Positions 9,760 through 20,523 are shown, numbered from the stretch's first letter. The stretch is 64,000 nucleotides of DNA from Saccharina japonica (GCA_008828725.1 MEHQ01002473.1:1-64000), one strand, 5' to 3'. Numbers and translations are program-made. Notes: a model not told the origin generated them from the sequence alone.

Positions 9760-10560
9760 GACCATGTCCTACGCTCTCTAAAACTACTCATCGGGAGCAG
9801 GCCTGAGTATCAGAACTAGACAAATATCGTTTTCCGTAGGGAGTCATGAAAGGGTAGAAATTATGCCGAAAATAGCACATTGCAACTAGAAAAAACAAAA
9901 CGGATTTGTTATATATTTATTCTTGTAATTGTTGTCTCGAATACACTGAGTTCGGCGCCTTAAGCAACAAAGAGGGTTATCCCTTTCGACCAATGGTATA
10001 TATAAACTAACCGCTGGAGTTCAACCCCAGGTGTGAAGGAGGTACGGGGGTTTTAAACGGCCGACTACCATACGAAGCGAAATAAGACCCAAACCAGTTC
10101 TTCCGCAAGAAGAGCAGGCAGGTATGAAAGTCGCGTATGACAACCAAAGAGTTATTATGTGCACGTCATCCACTTTATATCATCAACTGACAGTTCCGGT
10201 GTTGGCAAGAGCTCGTATATAGTATTACATGATTTCACGTTTTATACCTGCATGCCACGTTTGGTGCTGAATGGAGATTGGATGGTGTGGTACAGGCGAA
10301 CATAAACACCCTGCTGGTTGGAATTAGAAGGTATTACCTACTATCAATTGCCTACTACATAGATAATCCTGACTCAGCAGTCTACAGCAGCCGGTTATCC
10401 CTTCTAACAAACAATATATCTACTTTATGCGCTCGACAATGTGAATGTCTCGGCATTCTCTCCGGGGTGCTTTCCTTGCCGCACGCTACTGGTATCCAGA
10501 AGAAAAACCCTCACAACCTTTTGTGATATCTACAGCACGCACGTTTAATAATAATTGTTG
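9760..10560. other. Outer arm segment without a gene, right copy
   Basis: Mirror of 691-1490 with very few base differences. No gene seen. Confidence 0.6.
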
Positions 10561-10566
10561 TATGAA

Positions 10567-10645
10567 GGCTGCGTGATTTGAACCGGAGACCCAACCTTGG
10601 CTGTCGTATAGGCACGACCCACCTGCCCACAGAGTCACAACGCTG
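10567..10645 (-). other. tRNA-like patch, right-arm copy
   Basis: Mirror copy of the patch at 601-683, with the B-box-like motif intact on the minus strand. It is present because the arm is duplicated, not through independent insertion. Confidence 0.25.
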
Positions 10646-11289
10646 ACTGGGTGGTCTATAGGTTAACCCTTTTAAATCGCATATCCCTCACAACTAAAAA
10701 TATATGTAACTAGGGAATAAGTGGCCATCCCGCCCCCACGACGGTAGGGCCAGATTGAAGCAAGTCGTAATGGAGATGATAGAGGGTCAAAACAAATATA
10801 ATAGGAATAAATAGGAAACAAATTGACGGCGAAGGTTCTTAGTAGGAGTACAAATGGCGAAGAAAATAGAAACGATGGGGATTGACTCCGAATCAATGCG
10901 GGGGGCTGGCTGCTTCTTGAGAGCACGTTGTTCGTTGTTGTCGGTTGTCTCGAGGTCATCGCGAAAGGGGCTTGCAAAATCGCTCGCGAGACTGTGGCTG
11001 TGCTGATGATCGAGATCATTTTTGACTCGTACATGCATGCATGCATGCCGATTGTTCGTGAAGAATAGAATAGGGTACATATATATACTAACTCTGCAGC
11101 AGAGATGTCAGGAGACGCACTTTTACCCCTTGACGGACGGGGTCAAGGAAAATGCCTTGACGGACGTGCCTTGACGGCAAAATCTGGGGACACCAAGTTA
11201 AAAATCCCCGTTTTTTTAGAACGCCTGACCATATTTTTCAAAACCAGTATTTTCTTGTTGAGTTTTTTTCAGGGGTACGCGCGGTAAAG

Positions 11290-11600
11290 GTCGGGACGGG
11301 AAAATGTGGTCGGGACGGGAACGGTACGGTACGGGAATGGGAAACCGTCAGATTTTTCGTTCCCGACCGCGATTTCCCGACCGGTACCATCGTCAGTTTC
11401 TGTTCCCGAGCTCTACCGTCCCGCGGTAATGGCCGTGTTCCCGTTCCCGACTGTTTCCCATCCCACTGTCTGCCCATTCCCGACTATTCCCGTCCCGCTG
11501 TCCGCCCAGTCCCGACTATTCCCATCCCACTGTCATGTAAGTGATTCCCGTCCCATCCCGACCATGGGGCACAGCTTCTCCCATCCCGCATCTCACTATT
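11290..11600. repeat. Left subterminal TTCCCGACC / GGGACGGGAA array of the hAT element
   Basis: Dense degenerate 9-12 base words GGTCGGGACGGGAA and then TTCCCGACTATTCCC repeat on both strands. hAT transposases bind clustered subterminal motifs, so this may be a binding-site array, grown into a minisatellite. Confidence 0.6.
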
Positions 11601-11955
11601 GGGGCAGATATTCCCATTCCATTTACCGCCGATTTTTTCGTTTTCACATCGCATGACCATGGATGGATGCAAGTGCGTATACTGCATTTTTACTCGTATA
11701 TATTTCCGAACTATAAAAACAAATCGTCTACGCGCGAATATATATTTCCTTTTTTCTTTATTTTTCCTCTCGTTTTTTTTAATTCAAAATTTAAACACGA
11801 ACTTAAAATTTGTATCAACCATTCAATCGGCCCAACTCACACCTCGCTATTTGAAATAATAGTACGTATAATAAATCGGTCGTACATTTGGGAAATTATT
11901 ATGTCGAGAATAAAACCAAGAACACTCACACCACCACCCGGCCCAAAGACAAAAC

Positions 11956-12105
11956 ATGGCATCAAGCATGGACGTTGTGGAGGTGGAGGATCCCGGCGGA
12001 TCTGCTTCGGCGCCTCAAGCAGCGCCAAAGCAATCAGCCCCGGTTCCTGCTCCTATTGGCACTGTTCTCGCGAATGTTATACTCGTACTCGAAGAAGACT
12101 TTTGA
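11956..12105 (+). pseudogene. 49-codon stub, possible hAT transposase N-terminus
   Basis: Starts with ATG in a good context, reads MASSMDVVEVEDPGGSA and then a Pro/Ala-rich stretch, and stops at 12103-12105. Acidic and Ala/Pro-rich beginnings are common in hAT transposases, and its place between the two subterminal arrays fits an internally deleted element. The identity is inferred from position only. Confidence 0.3.
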
Positions 12106-12134
12106 TTATACCCTTTTCAGTCGTTGTCTCCAGC

Positions 12135-12530
12135 GTGTGTTCCCGACCGTGTTCCCAACAATTCCCGACTGCGTTTCCCGACCGTATTCCCGACCCGGTT
12201 CCCGACCCATTCCCGACCCATTCCCGACCCATTCCCGACTTATTCCCGACCTATTCCCGACCCGTTCACCGATCATTTCCCGTACCGCCGAAAAATGTTT
12301 CCCGTACCGTACCGTACCGCCAAAAATCGGTTCCCGTCCCGTCGCGTACCGCCAAAGAATCGTGTCTTCCCGTCCAATCCCGTCAACCAAATGGTTTCCC
12401 ACCTTCCCGTCCCATTCCCGTCCCGCGGTAAACAGACGGGAACATTTTCCCATACCGCCCCTCGGGAAGACCCAAAAAACAATCGGGCAAAACGGTCCCA
12501 TCCCGTACCGCGCGGTGCCTTCACCGCGCG
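12135..12530. repeat. Right subterminal TTCCCGACC array of the hAT element
   Basis: At least ten near-perfect TTCCCGACC or ATTCCCGACC units (12150-12290), then CCGTACCG variants up to the terminal repeat. It mirrors the array at the other end. Confidence 0.65.
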
Positions 12531-12615
12531 TACCCTGGTTTTTTTCCCCGCCATTTTTTTCTCGTTCGGAGTTCACATTTACAGCAAGCAGTATCTTGAT
12601 ACAGTATCAGGAAAC

Positions 12616-12716
12616 CTAACCACCATCACCACCACCACCACCACTACCACCACCGACAAGTGTCTGCTGCTGCTGGTGCTCAGCTGGTGGTGGTGGTGGT
12701 GGTGGTGGTGGCGGTA
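12616..12716. repeat. ACC and TGG trinucleotide tracts in inverted order
   Basis: (ACC)n at 12619-12655 and (TGG)n at 12684-12715, 28 bases apart. The two tracts can pair as a hairpin. Nothing else is recognised from 12546 to 13970 apart from a few GT/CA-like stretches. Confidence 0.8.
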
Positions 12717-12719
12717 CTT

Positions 12720-13970
12720 GACTTGAGGATGGTTGTTGGTGCTCTCTGGTACCTGCTACCTGGTACCCGGTAAGGGGTGGGATACGAATATGCTTGTTTC
12801 CCCCAGGACCACCCCTGGTACATGGTGAGAGTAGATTTGTCCGTAGACGATGTAACAGCCCCCCGCAGACAGAGAAATGGACCAGAAGCAGGGTTTATTG
12901 GTAGAGAGAATGTGGCATGTTGGTATCGGGAACTGGGATAGATCAAGTCGGTGTCGGGATGAAAGGCTTCGTACGTAGTCTTTCAAGCAAGGCATCGAGC
13001 GTATGTCAGCATCCCCAAGCCGGGCACGAGCAAGCACGAGGTCCTGTGACGAGGACGGGCAGACGTGAGGTAGTTGCTGGTTTGTCCATCCAAGCCAGGA
13101 ATTTGTGTCTTATTTTCTTCTGCCTCCCGGCTACTCCGAGCTCACGGGACCACGAACTGCTGCAGCGAGTTGACCTTGGTGAACAGGGGAGGTCTGCGGC
13201 AAGGACGAGAATCAGCGAGTCCCGGAAAACAGCACGGCATGTGTGGAGGTATAGGGATTGCCGACTGACGATAAGGTGCTATCTAACGATAGGTGAAGAA
13301 ACGATGAGTGGGAGCAGTGCCCGCGCTCCCGCAACGGCAGGCGGGCCGTTGTGCAAAAAGCGAAAACCCTTAAGAAAAATAAATAAAATAAACCCGTAAG
13401 GGTTGGGGAGATACATGCATGCACATGTATGCACGAGAGCACGAGTAGAGGCGTGGCTGTATGGATGCGAGGGAGAGACGCCGGTTACTCGTACGAATAT
13501 ATGTGCCGAGGCACATGCACGATGGAATGGTTGTTTGTTAACCAGGGCGTTTGCTTGCTTGATCGCGAGTGGTCGCCGACGTACAGGAAGCCGCGACTGA
13601 GAATGATCACATACGAGTACGTACGTCCGCACGATACACAATTTGCATTGCATGTGCACAGTCGGCCCGCTGTGAGTATGACCGATGGAATGGTTGTTTG
13701 TTAACCAGGGCGTTCGCACACATACGAGTATGCACGTTCGTACGATACACATTTGGTCTTTGAACACCTTTGGCCTTTGAAGAGCGCCTGTGTACAGCCA
13801 GTTATTTTGCTTTGTTCGCAATTCCTGAAACATCCGCACGTCGGTGAACACGCACACAAAGAGAGCGAAGAAATGAGAGAAGAAAAAAAAACAGCGATGA
13901 CGAGAAGAGAAAAAAAAACGAAACGCCAGTTTGGGGAGATATGCATATATACATACCGTCTGTTTACAAG
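12720..13970. other. No gene recognised
   Basis: The longest frames (12917-13399 plus, 13279-14223 minus) show no conserved motifs and are rich in residues produced by ACGTACG/TACGAG words. A TTTGTTAACCAGGGCGTT phrase is repeated at 13534 and 13697. Confidence 0.5.
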
Positions 13971-13974
13971 CGCT

Positions 13975-14420
13975 GTGATAGGCATGATACTCATGGAAAC
14001 ATCCCGGAGTATTGGCCGCTAAAATGATCTTAAGTGGGTGCGCTGTGGAGGCTGTGTGCGATGAAAACATATCGACGCACGACCGACACGTTGCTGCTTG
14101 CTGTGGAGACAGTGCTATTAGGCATGATACTCGTGGAAATATCTCGGAGTATTGGCCGCTATAATACTTTTTTTTTGAGTCGGGTTGCTGTGGAGACAGG
14201 ACTGCTGTGTGCCATGAAAACATATCGATGCACGACCGACACGGTGTCGCTTGCTGTGGAGACAGTGCTAGGCATGATACTCATGGAAATATCTCGGAGT
14301 ATTGGCCGCAATAATAATCTTGAGTCGGCGTCCTGTGGAGACAGGACGGCCGTGTCGATGAGAAACAAACAACAGTTCGATGCACGACCGACACGGTGCC
14401 GCTTGCTGTAGAGACAGAAA
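13975..14420. repeat. Tandem repeat, unit about 140-150 bp, three copies
   Basis: GGCATGATACTCATGGAAA starts near 13980, 14120 and 14271. Each is followed by CGGAGTATTGGCCGC and then CTGTGGAGAC, an ATGAAAACATATCGA phrase and GCACGACCGACACG. Copies differ by roughly 10-15 percent. No coding role seen. Confidence 0.75.
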
Positions 14421-14469
14421 GGAGCAGACTCGCCGTTGGAGACGGCGAGCGCTTCGGCTCAGGTGGGAA

Positions 14470-15285
14470 CGCACGATGAAAACATATCGGTACGACCACC
14501 TGCGTGGGGACAAAAGGAAAGAACAGGGGAGTGGCTTGTGGCCTATATATTTCCCCATCCGTTTCTTTGCCCTTTAATTATGTCCCTATGTACACACGAG
14601 CCGCCCGCTGTGGAGACAGTGGGGGGGGGGCAGGCCCGCTGCGAATACAGCGGGCGCGTCTGCTCGAGAGGGAGTAAATATTCACCTCCCTCCGGCTTGA
14701 GTTGGAGCGGGAACGCACGATGAAAAGCACTCGATGCACGACCGCCCAGAGTTGATTGCGGTGGAGACAGCGAGAAGCGGGCTCTCTGTGAAGACAGAGG
14801 TCACCACGACCCGAGTGGAAACGCACGATGAAAACATATCGGTACGACCACCGGCGGGAAGAGAAGAAATATATATAGATGTGTATATATATACAGTAAA
14901 AGAAAAAAACAGGGGGTGGCCTGGGGCCTATATATTCCCTCACCCTTTTATGTTGCCTTTAAATATGTTCCTATGCATGCACGAGCCGCCTGCTGTTGAG
15001 ACAGTGGGGGGGGGGAGTAGGTCCGCGGCGAAAATACAGCGAGCGCGGCTGCACGGGAGGGAGTGAATATATATATATATATATATTAACCTCCCTCCGG
15101 CCTGAGTTGGGCAGGAATGCACGATGAAAACACTCGATGTATGACCGCCAAGAGTTGCCTGCTGTTGAGACAGTAAGGAGCGGGCTCTCTGTGGAGACAG
15201 AAAGCATTACGACCTGGGTGGAAATGCACGACGAAAGCATATCGGTACGACCACCCGCGCCGGTATATATATATAGGTACACCTA
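14470..15285. repeat. Tandem repeat, unit about 350-400 bp, two to three copies
   Basis: CATATCGGTACGACCACC occurs near 14485, 14837 and 15238. Each unit also holds ACGAGCCGCC, GAGACAGTGGGGGGGGG, CTCCCTCC and a TATATA run. It shares the GTGGAGACAG core with the 140-bp array upstream, so the two arrays are related. Confidence 0.7.
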
Positions 15286-15289
15286 TAGA

Positions 15290-15940
15290 CCGGGACCAAC
15301 AGCGACACACGTTGGGGTCGATGCGCGACCGTTTGGGAGGAGGAAACCCCCAACCCCAACTTACTTGTTTGCTTGTTTGTTTCCTTTACCACCGCACAGC
15401 ACGTACAGTGGGGAGAACCGAGCGACTGACATAGACACTGACCGAGAAAGTCATACTCATACGCAACGCCTCGCGAGGTACCGCCCTGCTGCTCTTTTAC
15501 TGCCCCCTGTTTATCGAATTCGTGTTGGGCGGCGGGGATTACCCCCCGCCACGGGACGCACGACCCACGCCGACCGGCGTGGGATCTGGCGCCCCGTCTG
15601 ATAAGCACATTTGGGACAGGGTGGCGGCCGACGCAGAAGCGACTATCTCATAAGGGGGTTGCGTTTTGTTTTTGCTGATCGGGGTGTGCTTTTGCTTTGA
15701 CGCCCACCTGTTCTGCGTTACTCGCCCAGGGGCTGTGCGGTAGACGATACACCGACGTGTGTGGCAGAGAGGACGGGGGGGCGGGCAGAGTCGGGGAATA
15801 CAGACCTCGGCCACCCCCCCCCCCCCCCCCCCCTCGTCGGTGAAATATGTATGAATTCGCCATAACGAACCGCCCCATCCACCCTCCCTCTTCCCCCAAC
15901 CTTTCGCCGCGCTCTTCGGATACGCAGTGGCGCAACCAAA
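15290..15940. other. Leader region of the DIRS-like element or flank; 20-C run
   Basis: No gene. There is a run of 20 C at 15814-15833. TGGCGCC at 15587 recalls an LTR-element primer site but has no LTR partner. I could not find inverted or split direct repeats matching the sequence after 20523, so the element's 5' terminus is unplaced. Confidence 0.4.
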
Positions 15941-17295
15941 ATGCCGTCGGCAACGAGGAATGGCGGTCGGCGGGGGCCGGGTGCAACGGGCCGGGGCGGC
16001 AACGCCCCGGCCGCGAGGAGCGGGCCGTCGCCGCCGGTATCCACAGCGTGCGTGTCACTCGCGTCGTTGGCCGAGCTTATCCGCCAGATCCAAACTGATC
16101 GCGACTCGGACGCGCTGGTGGCGGCGGTCGGCGAGCTGCGGGAGGAACTCCGCGCGCTCCACGAGCAGCTCTCCGCGACGCAGGAGGAGGTCGCCGGCAT
16201 GGCCGAAGACCGGGAAGCCGCTATCGCCATGTGCGAACAAATGCAGCTCTCCATCGCGGGGGCCCAGCAGCAGCCAGGTACCTACGGAGACTCGCTTACC
16301 CAGCCGGGGTGGCGAGCCGAGGACAAGGAGTACTTCGCGGCATGGCGCATTTTCGGCGTCCGTAAGGTGTGGGTCACCATCGGCGAAAACCCGGCGGTGT
16401 ACAACTTGAAGCGGGCGGAGATGCAGGCCCTGCTGGGGGACGTGGCGCTGGCGTCGGACGAGACGACCACCCAGCTGAACACCTTCACCGGGTTCCGCGT
16501 CGGAGCGTACATGGCCGACGACGACACCACTCGGCTGGCCGCGAACATGTTTCTACCGGAGCAGATGGAGATCATGGTCGAGGCCATCCTGGCGGTCATG
16601 GGGAACCGGGTGACGTCGGAGGACGGCGTCGACAGGCTCAGCATGCTGGCGGACGGACTTCGACGGGGCTCTCGGATCTACGGATCCACTTCCAGAAGCA
16701 CCGGCTCAAGGCCGTCCTGCCGGAGAACAAGGCGCTCATGGCCACACTGATCGGCGCTGACATGAAAGAGTACTGCCAGCGCCTCTCCTCCGCAGCGGTG
16801 GCCGTTGCGAAGGACCCACCCCCGGTCATCGAAAACATGCCGGGCGTGATATTCCCGACGTGGCCGGCGCTGTCGAAGTACATCCGGGGGGGGGGGCTCC
16901 TGGGTGCCGCGACGTCCCCGAGGGCGGGAGCGGGTCGCGATCAGAAGCGCGGCCACCCGGCCCCGGGGGGGGACAGCGGCTTCGGCGACTGCTTCGCGTG
17001 GGTGGAGCCACGCGGGTGCCGTTTCGTCGAAAAATGCGTGTACATCCACCACGCCAACAAGAAGTACCGGGCGGAAAACGGCCGCGGCGGGGCCAGCGGA
17101 CGTGCAAGCCACGGCAACGCCGGCACCGGCAGAGGAGGGGGCTCGCCGTCAGCGGGGCGTGGACGGGACAGCCGCCCGAAGCAGGGCGGGGGACCCAGCG
17201 CCTCCCGGAGCAGTGGAGGGAGGAGCAGCGGAGGGGGGAGCGCCGCCGCCCAGGGCGTGGTGGCCTTGGTGGCAGCGCCTTCCGGGCGCGGATAG
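15941..17295 (+). pseudogene. Gag-like protein with CCCH zinc finger, one frameshift
   Basis: Starts at ATG 15941. Basic Gly/Arg-rich N-terminus, then a coiled-coil-like heptad stretch (about residues 55-105, with LREELRALHEQLSATQEE), then a compact domain with WVTIGENPAVYNLKRAE. The frame shifts near 16660-16672; the other frame continues with IHFQKHRLKAVLPENKAL to a stop at 17293-17295. Near the end C-x8-C-x5-C-x3-H (about 16990-17065) matches the CCCH zinc-finger spacing exactly, followed by a Gly/Arg/Ser-rich tail. In the family Gag packages element RNA; RNA binding by the CCCH finger is an inference. The 5' position and finger support Gag. Confidence 0.65.
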
Positions 17296-17388
17296 GGGGA
17301 CGCGCCTCGTCGACCGACGACGGGGCCAGCGGCAGGTGGGCTGGACCTTGTACGCGCTTGCGTTGAGTCGGTACACGATCTGACGGCA

Positions 17389-19525
17389 GTGGCCGGAACT
17401 AGGGGGGTAGAAAAGGCGCTTGAGCGAGTAGCGAGTAACTATTCCCACTTTTTGTCTGTACACGGGGAGGAATTTGCCTGCATGATGGCCCTCGAAAATC
17501 GGTTACCCGCCCCCCGCGTGAAGGCCGGTCGGGTGGTGGCCTGGTTTGGGTATACTAAGCGTTTTCCGCAGATTGACCTGTTGGTGAAAATCATCACTAA
17601 CGGGGTGCCGGTGGTGGTAGACGATGGCGGGGATTTGGGCGCCGCCTTGCAGTATGGTAATCATAGATCGATCGTCCCGTACGAGGGAAACATACTATGT
17701 AAAATAGCGGACGACGTGCGGCTCGGACGTGCATTCGTCTTCCCGCGGGACACGGCCGACCGTATTCCCGGTCTCCGTGTGTCACCCTTGGGGGTGACGG
17801 TGTCCCCCTCGAAGATCCGAATCATTCACGACCTTACCTTTGAGACATCCGTGCCGGGCGTCAACGCCGACACGGATTGCTCGTCCGCCCCTCCCTGTAA
17901 ACTAGGCCACGTATTACGAGGTATAATTTGGCGTATTTTACACTTGCGGCGCCCGTCGGCCACCCCCACGCGCATCCTGCTGAGCAAGATGGACGTGAAG
18001 GACGCCTTCCCGCAGATCCCCGTGGAGTGGGCACACTGCCCCCTGTTCGGGTACGCCTTCCGCGACCTGGTCGTAGTTGACCGGCGCCTTCAGTTTGGAT
18101 GGCGGAATAGGATTCTGGTGTTTGTTTTCGGCCGCTCTTGAACACGCACATGTCTACACAACATTCCGTAACGCGGTAGTCACCCCCTTCGGCAAGGCGG
18201 TCCCAAGTCACGTCACAGTGAGCGAGCCGGCCGAAGGGCAATGCCCCGTTCCCTTACCCCCGGGGTACCTGGTACCTCCGGGGGACGGGGGGGGGGCAGC
18301 TAAGCCGTTCTTTGCGCGAATGTACGTGGACGACGCAGTCTTGGTAGAGCCACAGTGTTCCCCTGTAGGGAACAGGTGCGTGCGGGCGTCCCAGAGCATG
18401 GGGTCCGACCACGGCCGCCTTCTCGGGGAAGGACAAGCGGGTGACCCGCCCTTGTTAGCACCGGAGAAGGTGTCCTCGTGGCACACGCGGCTCGAGGTAT
18501 TGGGATGGGAACTCGATACGGTAGCAATGACGATTTCGTTGCCGCCAGGGAAATTTGGCCTGCTTCGCGCGCTGCTCGCGGAGTGGCCAAGGGACCGCCG
18601 TAGCGTGCGGGAGTCCGAGTTACGTTCGTTGATGGGGAAGCTCTTGTACGTGTGCGAAGTCGTGCGACCGGGAAACTTTTTTGTGCGGCGTATGCTTAAT
18701 CAGTTAGGCATGCTCCCCGTACAGGCCTGGCACGAGAGAGTGCGGGTCCCGGGGGGGGGGGATCGTTCGTTGCGGAGTCGCTCGCACGTTCGCCTCGGGG
18801 ACGAGTTCCACGACGACCTTTCGTTTTGGCGACTGATGGTAGAAAAAGTGACGGGTCCGGGGGGGGGCGGCACGCTTTCCACCCCGTTGCTGAGTTTTTT
18901 TTTGCAGCCCCATTCGCGTACGCTCATTAGCGACGCCTCAGGAGACGCGATGGGGGGTTTCTGTTTGGAGACAGGGCGGTGGTGGAGGATGGATTTCGAT
19001 TACGACACCCAGGACCGTCTCCGGTCGCACGTGCAGGGGAGGGATGATTTGTCTATTAACGTGTTGGAATTGCTGGCCATGGTGGTCACGGCATGAGCGT
19101 TTACGGTAGAGGCCAAGTCGGCACCCCAGTATGTCGGCGAGAGTATCCTAACGCGAGGCGACAATATGTCGGCCGTCCACTGGGTTAACCAATGCCGGGG
19201 GGGACGCGAGCCGAGGGCAGGCGCACTAATGCGGATACTCGGCTGCCTCGAAATGCGCAGTGGATGGTGCTTTAGAGCCAAACACGTTCGTGATGTTGCA
19301 AATGTTTTGGCGGACGGTGCATCACGGTGGGATCGTCCCACCATCGCTCCCAACCTCCACGCGCTCCGTCCCGACATCGATTGGCAGCAGCAGCGCCTGG
19401 GGGAGGCGGGGGCGGATCTCTGTACCGACATCTTGGCATCCAGTACGTCGGGGGCTCAGTTGCGAGCTCGACTAGGCGTACGTACGAGTCTGGTCGCCGG
19501 TCTTGGAGTACGTTTCGCAGGTTGA
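17389..19525 (+). pseudogene. Reverse transcriptase-RNase H of the DIRS-like element
   Basis: Unspliced frame from about 17389; no good ATG marks the start, an ATGATG lies at 17482. Reverse transcriptase motifs: KIRIIHDLTF (17813-), SKMDVKDAF with the first catalytic Asp (17983-), and RMYVDDAVLV with the YVDD pair (18317-). RNase H follows: ISDASGDAMGG (18922-), NVLELLAM (19058-), RGDNMSAVHWVN and ANVLADGASRW, giving all four acidic residues. A frameshift near 18105-18115 splits the protein, and a TGA at 19094-19096 replaces what is expected to be Trp between the second and third RNase H blocks. It would copy the element RNA into DNA; here it is broken. Confidence 0.8.
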
Positions 19526-20523
19526 TGGGTTGTCAGGAGTTTTTGACATCGAGTGATTCGGAGAGTTTTAAGGCCTGGGCTTTGATCGAGTTTGCATCAT
19601 GGTGTTGTGCGTCGGAAGGTAATCTGGCGAATACGATTTCCGGGAAATTCGCGGCGGTGCAGTATTTCCACCGACTGACGGTAGGGGTGGAGCTGCCGGT
19701 TATGACTCCCGTGGTCCAGTGTGCGCTCAGGGGTATTGCACGGGCCCACGTGACGGCAGGGACGCCACGCCGCGTCCGTTTACCAGTGTCCTTCGGCATG
19801 CTTCCCGCGGGGGAAGCCCTCATTGCCACGTGGGGCCCGGAGAGAAAAGTCTTGTGACTGTGTCTGTGTCTGAGTTACTTCCTGATGACGCGATCGGACG
19901 AAATGTTCGCCGCTGATTCGGGGGTGGTGCACCCGGTGCACTGCCTGACGCGGGGTGACGTGGCGCTTTTCGCCACGGGCACACAGTTGAGAAACACGCG
20001 AGGGCAACAGCCTGACAAGGTAGAGGTACGGTTTAAGGGGCATAATGGGGATCAGGAGCAGGTTGGCAGTGTGCGCGTGCGGACCCGTAGCGAGGTCCGT
20101 GGGCCAAGGTCGTCCTTTAGGGCAGACGGCGGGGCCGTTGCCCTTATGTTGGAGTTGATGTCATGTTTTCCTGGTTTGCGCGACCATGCCCCCCTTTCCT
20201 CGTATCGAGGTGGCAAGACCGTAAGAGTGGTTAGGTATGGCCGTGCCCTTCGAGCAATCAAGGAGGTGGTGGCGAAATCAGGTCGGAATCCCGATGAGTT
20301 CGCCCTGCACCCGTTGTGTATCGGAGGTGCGACCACGCTCGCGGCGGGGGGAGACATATCGGAACGTGTTATCCAGAGAGAGGGGAGGTGGAGGTCCGAC
20401 GCGTATAAGGCGTACACGCGTAATAACATAGAAGACTCCACGAGGGTGTCACGTAAGCTGGCGAGTGCAAAGGTAGCAAAGGAGAGACAGCCGGGGGAAG
20501 GAACAGTCTGGGGTCGAAAATAA
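19327..20523 (+). pseudogene. Tyrosine recombinase of the DIRS-like element, catalytic Arg lost
   Basis: Overlaps the end of RNase H in another frame, as is common in these elements. The N-terminal SAM-like domain begins near SSTRRTYESGRRSWSTF; the catalytic domain has LMTRSDEMF (first Arg), FKGHNGDQ (hairpin Lys), HPLCIGGAT and EGRWRSDAYKAYTR (Tyr). The HxxR motif reads HPLC: the second catalytic Arg is Cys at 20317-20319 (TGT, one transition from CGT). A TGA at 19855-19857 interrupts the frame where Trp would fit. In the family this enzyme integrates the circular DNA copy without making target duplications. It cannot be active here. Confidence 0.8.

Larger units (their letters stand above)
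5593..11245 (-). repeat. Right arm of the 11-kb palindrome
   Basis: Inverted copy of the left arm, ending at 11245 in the complement of window bases 1-5. It carries the same modules in reverse order. Its copy of the cysteine-rich gene has two frame-breaking indels, while the left copy is open. Homology stops within about 25 bases of a hAT-type insertion at 11270, but the left arm is cut by the window, so it is unknown whether 11245 is the real palindrome end. Confidence 0.95.
11262..12545. mobile_element. Non-autonomous hAT-type element with 8-bp target duplication
   Basis: The element body is 11270-12537 (1268 bp). Its ends are CAGGGGTACGCGCGGT and the complement of ACCGCGCGTACCCTG, followed inward by AAGG or GAAGG. 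It is flanked on both sides by the identical 8-mer GTTTTTTT (11262-11269 and 12538-12545). An 8-bp duplication with CAGGG-starting ends is the hAT superfamily signature. The subterminal regions are arrays of TTCCCGACC words. No transposase is left apart from a possible N-terminal stub at 11956. It sits immediately outside the palindrome. Confidence 0.8.
15941..20523 (+). mobile_element. DIRS-like tyrosine-recombinase retrotransposon, degenerate
   Basis: The order Gag, reverse transcriptase plus RNase H, tyrosine recombinase is diagnostic of YR retrotransposons (DIRS/Ngaro order). No DNA-methyltransferase domain was seen between RNase H and recombinase, which leans toward Ngaro-like or a degenerate DIRS. 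GC content is much higher than the flanks, marking it as foreign to its surroundings. Terminal repeats were not found. At least two frameshifts and two internal stops make it inactive. Confidence 0.85.

Noticed and set aside
15580..15605. LTR retrotransposon primer-binding site (TGGCGCC)
   Set aside because: No LTR pair or TG..CA ends found around it, and the following genes are of a DIRS-like element, which does not use such a site.
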